From: G020354945 sp964570585
GTDB taxonomy: Bacteria > Omnitrophota > Gorgyraeia > JABMRG01 > JAFGKX01
Reading direction: 5' to 3'
Length of the DNA: 12,089 bases
NCBI GenBank assembly: GCA_964570585.1
Contig: CAZMYR010000048.1
Coordinates: 1 to 12,089 of the forward strand
The position numbers and the translations under genes are program-made. Numbering within the stretch: the first letter of the stretch is position 1; each line of letters opens with the position of its first letter. This document shows, piece after piece, positions 6,909-12,089 of the stretch. The notes beneath the pieces were generated by a model that was not told the DNA's origin, ran no database searches, and saw nothing but the letters and a program-made list of their open reading frames with translations.

Positions 6909-7868
6909 ATGGATGAGAAGATACTCAATATATTCAGAAAAGCCCCAGGCCATTATATCTCCGGTGAGGAGATAAGCCAGAAATTAGGAATTTCTAGAGC
7001 GGCTATATGGAAACATATAGAAAAATTGCGCCAGAGGGGATATGATTTTGTGGCTGTGCCTCATTTAGGATATAGGCTTTCTACTGTCCCGGATAGGCTT
7101 TTTCCGGAAGAGATAAAATTTGGACTTAATACAAAAATAATCGGCAAAAGAATAGTATATTACGACATTATAGATTCTACAAATGCAAAATGTTACGAAT
7201 TGGCAGAGAAAAATTACCCACAGGGAACTACAGTAGTTGCAGAAGGGCAGACTAAAGGGAAAGGGAGGCTTTCCAGGCCGTGGATATCTCCAAGATATAA
7301 GGGAATATATTTTTCGATTATTTTAAAACCTGATATATTGCCGATGCAGGTACCAAAGATAACTTTATTGGTTGCAGTTAGTGCAGTCTCTGCTATAAGG
7401 AAACTTGCCCAATTACAAACATTGATAAGATGGCCTAATGATGTGCTGATTAACGGAAGGAAGGTTTGCGGCATTCTTACAGAGATGAATGCAGAAGTTG
7501 ATAGGGTTAATTTTATAATATTAGGCATAGGTATTAATGTTACCTCTAATCGCTCAAGCTTGCCAAAAGGGGCCACTTCCTTATTTGCGGAGGGTGCAAG
7601 GGGTATATCCAGATGTCAACTTTTAAGGGAGTTGTTGATGGACTTGGAATCTAATTATCTTTCCTTTAAAAGAGAAGGCTTTGCCCCGATTGTGCAAGAA
7701 TGGCGGAATTTCTCGGCTATATTAGGAAACAGGGTTAAGATAATATCCCATAGTGAAAAATTAGAGGGCCAAGCAACGGGTATCGATTCCGACGGCGCTT
7801 TAATAATAAGATTGGATAACGGATTTCAGGAGAAAATACTTGCAGGGGATGTGGAATTGCTAAGATGA
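6909..7868 (+). CDS. birA: Bifunctional biotin--[acetyl-CoA-carboxylase] ligase / biotin operon repressor
   Basis: Activates biotin to biotinyl-AMP and transfers it to a lysine on biotin carboxyl carrier proteins. The extra N-terminal winged helix (residues ~1-60: ILNIFRKAPGHYISGEEISQKLGISRAAIWKHIEKLRQRG, then GYRL) indicates the repressor-type BirA, which can bind DNA when loaded with biotinyl-AMP. The catalytic domain shows DSTN, the biotin/ATP loop GKGRLSRPW at 117-125, RWPNDVLINGRKVCGIL at 174-190 with the active-site lysine K185, and GIGINV. A small C-terminal domain follows. The 319 residues are typical. The ATG at 6909 is the first possible start after the in-frame TAG at 6855, and no Shine-Dalgarno is visible before it. 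It overlaps coaX by 4 nt; birA-coaX adjacency is common in bacteria. Confidence 0.94.
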   Translation: MDEKILNIFRKAPGHYISGEEISQKLGISRAAIWKHIEKLRQRGYDFVAVPHLGYRLSTVPDRLFPEEIKFGLNTKIIGKRIVYYDIIDSTNAKCYELAEKNYPQGTTVVAEGQTKGKGRLSRPWISPRYKGIYFSIILKPDILPMQVPKITLLVAVSAVSAIRKLAQLQTLIRWPNDVLINGRKVCGILTEMNAEVDRVNFIILGIGINVTSNRSSLPKGATSLFAEGARGISRCQLLRELLMDLESNYLSFKREGFAPIVQEWRNFSAILGNRVKIISHSEKLEGQATGIDSDGALIIRLDNGFQEKILAGDVELLR

Positions 7869-8620
7869 AGTGTTTGTTAGCTGTAGATATTGGAAATACA
7901 TCGGTTACTTTTGGTATATTTAAAAAGAGCAAATTGACTAAAGTTTTTAAAGTAACTACCGCACTAAATGTTAAAGATACAAAAAACCAACTAAAAAAGA
8001 ATATAGACGGGTATATTGATAAAGTAGATAGTACTATTATATGTAGTGTTGTGCCCAAAAAAACTATTTATTTACAGCAGATTTTAGAGCAACTTTTTAG
8101 AATAAGAGCAAAAGTTGTTGGCAAAGATATAAAGGTTCCAATAAGAAACCTCTATAAAAAGCCACATCAGGTGGGCAGAGATAGATTGGTCAACGCTTAT
8201 GCATGCAAGTATCTTTATGGCGCGCCTGCTGTTATTGTTGATTTTGGTACTGCAATGACATTTGATTACATCAATAAAAAAGGCCAATATGCAGGGGGTA
8301 TAATAGCTCCGGGAATTGAAATTTCCCTTGATGCGCTTTTTAAAAAAACTGCCCTGCTGCCTAAGGTAAAGATGAAAGCGCCTGGGGCATTTTTAGGTAA
8401 AAGCACAGCTGATAGCATAAGAAGCGGGACCTGTTATGGACTTTCTTATATGTGCGACGCATTAATACAGGATTTCAAAAGAAGATATGCAAAAGACCTA
8501 AAAGTAATTGCAACCGGCGGCCTAGCCATTTTTTTTAAAAAAAGATGCAAACACATCGATATTGTCGACAAGAATCTAACCCTAAAGGGCCTAAAACTGC
8601 TTTATGGAAAACAAAATTGA
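7865..8620 (+). CDS. coaX: Type III pantothenate kinase
   Basis: Phosphorylates pantothenate, the first step of coenzyme A synthesis. Type III enzymes belong to the ASKHA fold. The N-terminal phosphate loop DIGNT is at residues 8-12. GRDR at 104-107 supplies the family's catalytic aspartate region. VDFGTAMTFD is around 125-134 and is followed by GGIIAPGIEISLDAL. GKSTADSIRSGTCYG begins at residue 178, and the adenosine-motif-like segment ATGGLA lies near 216-221. The 251 residues are full length. It overlaps birA by 4 nt and is the last gene of the run. A T7 stretch follows the stop (8624-8630), but no convincing terminator hairpin precedes it. Confidence 0.96.
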   Translation: MKCLLAVDIGNTSVTFGIFKKSKLTKVFKVTTALNVKDTKNQLKKNIDGYIDKVDSTIICSVVPKKTIYLQQILEQLFRIRAKVVGKDIKVPIRNLYKKPHQVGRDRLVNAYACKYLYGAPAVIVDFGTAMTFDYINKKGQYAGGIIAPGIEISLDALFKKTALLPKVKMKAPGAFLGKSTADSIRSGTCYGLSYMCDALIQDFKRRYAKDLKVIATGGLAIFFKKRCKHIDIVDKNLTLKGLKLLYGKQN

Positions 8621-8692
8621 AGATTTTTTTAGTTGCATAATAGGTTAGGTTATGATATATGTATTAATGACTATAAATGATTCTATTATTTA

Positions 8693-8792
8693 NNNNNNNN
8701 NNNNNNNNNNNNNNNNNNNNNNNNNNNNNNNNNNNNNNNNNNNNNNNNNNNNNNNNNNNNNNNNNNNNNNNNNNNNNNNNNNNNNNNNNNNN
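8693..8792. other. Assembly gap of 100 Ns
   Basis: Exactly 100 Ns, the usual placeholder for a scaffold gap of unknown size. The true distance between coaX and the pilin gene is therefore unknown. The short sequence before it (8621-8692) is AT-rich and shows no supportable gene. Confidence 0.97.
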
Positions 8793-9476
8793 AAGAGTTT
8801 TACACTTGTGGAAATCCTAACCACTATAGTTATAATTGCAATTCTTGCCACTATCACCATGGGGGGTTACAAACAGTTCATAGATAAAGCCCGCCAGAAA
8901 GTATGTGAGAGCAATTTAAAAATCTCAGTAACGGCAATGAGGTTCCATGCCGAAAAACGCGGAGTTTTTCCGGCAACGTTAGGCGATTTAGATAGTGAAG
9001 ATATTTATAAAGCCTATGCTCAAACTATGAAAGACAGTGACTGGTTTACAAGATTTTCTTATTCTGTGGTAAGGTTCACCCGTGCTAAAAATGTATATGC
9101 TGCAGTTGAAAATTTAAAAGATTTAGTAAAACCCGGCGGATTGCCCGTTACTGCTGATATATTCCATTGCCCCGCAGATAAAACACCTCAAAACGCCTCT
9201 TATGGAATAAATGAGGGTTTGGTTGGGATTGATTTCGCAGGTAAAAGCTGGGAGGAGGCAATAGCAGCTGAAATTGGAGACCAACCAATAGTTGCTGACT
9301 GTGACAGCTATAGTTTTTCCAAGCCAGAAGAGGAGTTGTCATACAGGCATTATAAGAATTTAGGATTTGAAAGAATGGCCCAGGGAATAGGGGTAGATGA
9401 ATGTATTCAACGTAGATCTAAAGGTGGATCTAAAGGTGGATGTAAAGGTGGATCTAAAGGTGGATATGGACATTAA
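8793..9476 (+). CDS. Type IV pilin / type II secretion pseudopilin-like protein, 5' end lost in gap
   Basis: Starts inside the gap; 227 residues are visible. It opens with KS|FTLVEILTTIVIIAILATI: a class III prepilin signal with the conserved glutamate at mature position 5 and a ~20-residue hydrophobic helix for the membrane and pilus core. The residue just before the cleavage point is Ser rather than the common Gly. The middle resembles prepilins with a CPAD/SYGIN region (HCPADKTPQNASYGIN), and SYRHYKNLGFERM may be a degenerate counterpart of the H-X9-DG end of such proteins. It then ends in a four-fold SKGG-type repeat and YGH. It probably belongs to a type II secretion or type IV pilus-like fibre. 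No assembly ATPase or secretin is in the window, and the exact class is uncertain. Confidence 0.82.
   Translation, partial: KSFTLVEILTTIVIIAILATITMGGYKQFIDKARQKVCESNLKISVTAMRFHAEKRGVFPATLGDLDSEDIYKAYAQTMKDSDWFTRFSYSVVRFTRAKNVYAAVENLKDLVKPGGLPVTADIFHCPADKTPQNASYGINEGLVGIDFAGKSWEEAIAAEIGDQPIVADCDSYSFSKPEEELSYRHYKNLGFERMAQGIGVDECIQRRSKGGSKGGCKGGSKGGYGH
9417..9464 (+). repeat. 12-bp tandem repeat encoding (S/C)KGG x4
   Basis: Four copies of TCTAAAGGTGGA, the third with one change (TGTAAAGGTGGA, giving Cys). The period is a multiple of three, so copy number can change without breaking the frame. It forms a Gly/Lys-rich tail on the pilin-like protein. Confidence 0.93.
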
Positions 9477-9498
9477 AATGATGATAATGGCGATAATG

Positions 9499-9527
9499 AT
9501 TAAAGAGCATTTAAAGAATTATATAAT
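9499..9527 (+). promoter_or_regulatory. Possible sigma70-type promoter of the CHASE2/HD-GYP gene
   Basis: A perfect TATAAT at 9522-9527 lies 22 nt before the ATG at 9549. The -35 is weak (ATTAAA at 9499-9504, 17-nt spacer, 3 of 6 matches). The region is AT-rich, so chance occurrence is likely. Confidence 0.3.
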
Positions 9528-9548
9528 AAATAAGAAAACCTGAATTTG

Positions 9549-11891
9549 ATGTTAAGGTTTTTCAAAGAAAAAGATTTTTATAATCCATTTATAATATGGC
9601 TTCTAGTTATTTGTTGGTATTTAATTTTCGCTCTCCATTTTTTTAGCGGTTTATCCCTCAAAGTTCAGGATATTTTCACATCTCACTCATTTTACCTATT
9701 CTACCACCCCCCCCAAGAAACAGAAAATATTGTACTAGTGACTATCGATGAAGCTTCTCGTGCTCACCTTGATCTTAAATGGCCCTGGAAAAGAAGCGTT
9801 ACTGCCCAATTGATTCGCGACATTGCGTCTTTTTCACCAAAGGTCATCGGGCTAGATATTATATTTTCCGGCAAATCACAAAAAGCTGAGGATGAAGAGC
9901 TTATCTCAGCGTTTAAGAGTTATCCCAACATCATATTGGGTTATGTGCTAAGAAAGAGAGCCATCGAATTGCCTTATTCGGGATTTTTGGAAGCAGTAAA
10001 AAGTATTGGCTTTGTAAATAAACCCTTGGACGAAAACGGTATTTTAAAGAATACCAGTATTTTTCAAATTGACGAAGATGAAAACATCCATTTTTCTATA
10101 GACATAGAGATGATAGCTGGTTATTCTGACATTGCTCGTGAGGCGTTTAAAATAAATAAAAATGGGATTAGCTTAGGCGATAAATTATTTATCCCTTCAC
10201 AAAATGGTATCACCCCCATCAATTATTTAGTACACTATAATGATTTTACCGCTATACCAGCCTATCAAGTTCTAGAAAAGAGAATCGATCCCGCCATACT
10301 CAAAGATAAAATAGTATTAGTCGGTTCAACCGATCCTTTGACTCACGATGAGTATTTGACCCCATTAGGGATTTTCCCAGCAATTTCTATTATGGGTAAT
10401 TCGATAGTTACGATGTTGAGCAGAAGATTTATATACGATGTTCCTTCGTGGCAAAATTTACTTATCATAGTTTTTCTGGGGGTGTCGATTCTTTCTATCA
10501 GTAAGAAGATGCCATTTGGACTATCCACATTTTTTACTTTTGTAATCTTATCTGCGAGCTTTGTGGCTTTTGTGTTTTTAAGATCAAGAGACATTCAGTT
10601 TGATTACTTAACCATTTTCTTTTTAACCGCATCTTCTTACCTGATTCCAAACATATATAAATACACATATTATATTTATATGCGAAACAAACTAAAAAAT
10701 TTAGCCATAATAGAGCCTTCAACAGGCTTTTACAATAAGCAGTTTTTCCTATTAATGCTGGGTGAAGAATTACTGAAGAAATCAAAAAGCATGGCCTTTT
10801 TAGCAGTTGTTATTATTAATTACAGGGATATAATTTTGGATTTAAATTTCGAAGAATCAAAATTATTAATAAAAAAATTGGCCGAGTATTTAAAAGCCAA
10901 TTTTGAAAAGGCCTATAAAAGAATATTTTTGGGGCGGATCTCGCAAGATGTAATCGTTGTAGCCATACAGAACCAAAATAAGCTACAGATAGAAGAGACC
11001 TTTAAGGACATATTGAATAAGCTTAATAATATCGAACTAAAAGTAAATGAAAAAATAAAAAGGGTTTCGCTCGGTGGCATTCTAATCTTTAAACCTAAAA
11101 ATAAAAAAGTCCAATGCAATGACATGATTAATAGTATAGAATCGATGCTTAAGGAACTTAGAAGAGAACCTCAGAAGGATTTCTTATCAACAGTGCTTGA
11201 AGAAAGCGCATTAGAAACAGGGGAGGAACCAATAACGAAAGATATCATGGATTTTTTTGCCGATGAGCTGACCGAAAGAAACAAAGAGCTTGAGAAGACT
11301 TTGGAAAAGCTGTTAATGTCAAAAAAAGAAACAGAGCAGGCCTATTTTGAAACAATCCGTTCTTTAATAAAAGCTTTAGAAGAAAAAGATGTTTATACAG
11401 AGGGGCATTCTGAAAGAGTGGCTAATTATGCTAAGAAAATAGCCCAGCATTGCGGATTAGACGAGAATGAGTGCAAATTAATATATAAGGCATCTTTATT
11501 GCACGATATCGGCAAAATAGGTATTCCGGATTATATCTTGCACAAAAAGGGTAAACTAACCGAAGAAGAAATTAATTTAATCAGACATCATGAAATAATA
11601 AGTGTAGAAATTCTCAAACCTATAAAGGCATTTGGAGATTTATTACCTATCGTTTTACATCACCATGAAGATTTTGATGGAGGAGGGTATCCGCATGGGT
11701 TAATGGGCGAGATGATACCAAAGGAAGCACGCATATTAGCTGTAGCTGATGCCTTTGATGCCATAACCTGCGGAAGAGGATACAAAAAAGGTAAAAGCCT
11801 ATCCGATGGTATGAATGAACTAGAAACTCTGAAAGGGAAAAAGTATGATCCCGTATATGTTGACGCGCTCAAAGAGATTTTAAAAAAATGA
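9549..11891 (+). CDS. CHASE2 sensor - degenerate GGDEF - HD-GYP phosphodiesterase
   Basis: Membrane signalling protein of 780 residues, counted from the ATG at 9549. TM1 is at ~14-35. An extracytoplasmic CHASE2 domain (~36-290) shows VTIDEASRAHLDLKWPW, VIGLDIIFS and DKIVLVGSTDPLTHDEYLTPLG. Three more membrane segments follow (~301-317, 326-344, 353-371). Next is a GGDEF-like fold (~380-515) in which DPLTGLYN is replaced by EPSTGFYN (389-396) and the GGDEF signature by ISQDV in GRISQDVIVVAI, so cyclase activity is unlikely. A predicted coiled coil (~570-605) leads to HD-GYP (~602-775): HSERVANYA, HD at 652-653 in LLHDIGKIGIPD, RHHE, HHHEDFDGGGYP with GYP at 713-715, and VADAFDAITCGRGY. It probably hydrolyses c-di-GMP in response to an external signal. 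A TTG at 9546 is a possible but less likely start. There is no strong Shine-Dalgarno. Confidence 0.93.
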   Translation: MLRFFKEKDFYNPFIIWLLVICWYLIFALHFFSGLSLKVQDIFTSHSFYLFYHPPQETENIVLVTIDEASRAHLDLKWPWKRSVTAQLIRDIASFSPKVIGLDIIFSGKSQKAEDEELISAFKSYPNIILGYVLRKRAIELPYSGFLEAVKSIGFVNKPLDENGILKNTSIFQIDEDENIHFSIDIEMIAGYSDIAREAFKINKNGISLGDKLFIPSQNGITPINYLVHYNDFTAIPAYQVLEKRIDPAILKDKIVLVGSTDPLTHDEYLTPLGIFPAISIMGNSIVTMLSRRFIYDVPSWQNLLIIVFLGVSILSISKKMPFGLSTFFTFVILSASFVAFVFLRSRDIQFDYLTIFFLTASSYLIPNIYKYTYYIYMRNKLKNLAIIEPSTGFYNKQFFLLMLGEELLKKSKSMAFLAVVIINYRDIILDLNFEESKLLIKKLAEYLKANFEKAYKRIFLGRISQDVIVVAIQNQNKLQIEETFKDILNKLNNIELKVNEKIKRVSLGGILIFKPKNKKVQCNDMINSIESMLKELRREPQKDFLSTVLEESALETGEEPITKDIMDFFADELTERNKELEKTLEKLLMSKKETEQAYFETIRSLIKALEEKDVYTEGHSERVANYAKKIAQHCGLDENECKLIYKASLLHDIGKIGIPDYILHKKGKLTEEEINLIRHHEIISVEILKPIKAFGDLLPIVLHHHEDFDGGGYPHGLMGEMIPKEARILAVADAFDAITCGRGYKKGKSLSDGMNELETLKGKKYDPVYVDALKEILKK
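9707..9714 (+). repeat. C8 homopolymer in the CHASE2/HD-GYP gene
   Basis: Eight consecutive Cs within CCACCCCCCCCAAG, around codons 53-55 (HPP region), at the start of the CHASE2 domain. Long C runs are uncommon in such AT-rich coding sequence and are prone to slippage. In this assembly the frame is intact. Confidence 0.9.
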
Positions 11892-12045
11892 AAAAAGATG
11901 CCATTCTATAAAGTGCCACCGAAAGGAACCCCAGAGGACAATCTCACATCAATACATCAAAAACCCATTCCACTGCAACTATAATCACACAGATTATACA
12001 AATAGATTAAATTTTCCCCTGTTGAAGATTTTGCTGTTATAAAAT

Positions 12046-12081
12046 AGTGAAATGTCCTGTTTATTAACAAGTGAAATGTCC
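12046..12081 (+). repeat. 12-bp direct repeat pair at window end
   Basis: AGTGAAATGTCC occurs perfectly at 12046-12057 and 12070-12081, a 24-bp period, with TGTTTATTAACA between the copies. Closely spaced short direct repeats are typical of the ends of some insertion sequences that bind transposase at several sites, so an element may begin here and run beyond the window. That is inference. The rest of 11892-12045 shows no gene and no clear terminator. Confidence 0.6.
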
Positions 12082-12089
12082 GCTTTCAA

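Noticed and set aside
8580..8630. Intrinsic terminator at the end of coaX (CCCTAAAGGG and a T7 run)
   Set aside because: The stem is only 3-4 bp and lies more than 30 nt from the T-run, so it would not act as a standard terminator.
8633..8661. Possible promoter TTGCAT - 17 nt - TATATG after coaX
   Set aside because: Only 3 of 6 and 4 of 6 matches in a very AT-rich stretch, and the gap hides what it would drive.
8652..8792. Reading the pilin CDS from the ATG at 8652 through the N run
   Set aside because: The frame across 100 placeholder Ns is meaningless, and the sequence before the gap encodes nothing pilin-like. The gene is treated as 5'-partial.
9478..9543. 21-codon ORF starting ATGATGATAATG
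   Set aside because: Very short and low complexity, with no ribosome binding site and no recognisable peptide; probably chance in AT-rich spacer.
9546..9548. TTG start for the CHASE2/HD-GYP gene
   Set aside because: The adjacent ATG at 9549 is the simpler start, and neither codon has a better ribosome binding site.

Overview
The window is an AT-rich bacterial fragment, probably a metagenome-assembled scaffold because it contains a run of exactly 100 Ns. The gene set is housekeeping and cofactor genes, a pseudopilin-like protein with a CPAD/SYGIN-type region, and a membrane c-di-GMP phosphodiesterase. Together with in-frame heptanucleotide repeats inside a tRNA synthetase and a stand-alone 23S-rRNA-intervening-sequence (IVS) type four-helix-bundle gene, this is what I would expect from an uncultured, probably diderm lineage such as Omnitrophota. 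That placement is an inference from gene flavour, not from a marker phylogeny.

Layout. Bases 1-112 hold an imperfect hairpin upstream of valS. Bases 113-8620 hold one co-directional, tightly packed run: valS, a RluB/RsuA-family pseudouridine synthase, nadC, uvrB, a four-helix-bundle (IVS/S23 family) gene, birA and coaX. Every junction in this run overlaps by 1 or 4 nt, except the two on either side of the four-helix-bundle gene. Bases 8621-8792 hold no gene and end in the 100-N gap. A 5'-truncated type IV pilin/pseudopilin-like gene follows the gap (8793-9476) and has an odd SKGG-repeat tail. Bases 9549-11891 encode a CHASE2 sensor, membrane segments, a degenerate GGDEF domain and an intact HD-GYP domain. 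Bases 11892-12089 have no recognisable gene and end with a 12-bp direct repeat pair that may belong to a mobile element beyond the window.

How the genes fit together. The first block covers translation (valS, RluB-type rRNA modification), DNA repair (uvrB) and cofactor metabolism (nadC for NAD, birA for biotin attachment, coaX for coenzyme A). The second block is cell surface and signalling: a pseudopilin followed by a probable c-di-GMP hydrolase, which may regulate surface structures (inference).

Most notable observations. (1) The four-helix-bundle gene is bracketed by about 43-44 bp imperfect inverted repeats. One arm supplies the end of the uvrB coding sequence, and the other fills nearly all of the birA leader. 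This looks like an inserted, IVS-like module placed in an mRNA rather than in rRNA. (2) valS carries four separate tandem arrays of four different 7-bp units, all read in frame, at three surface-loop positions. (3) The HD-GYP gene carries a C8 tract near its 5' end, in an AT-rich context.
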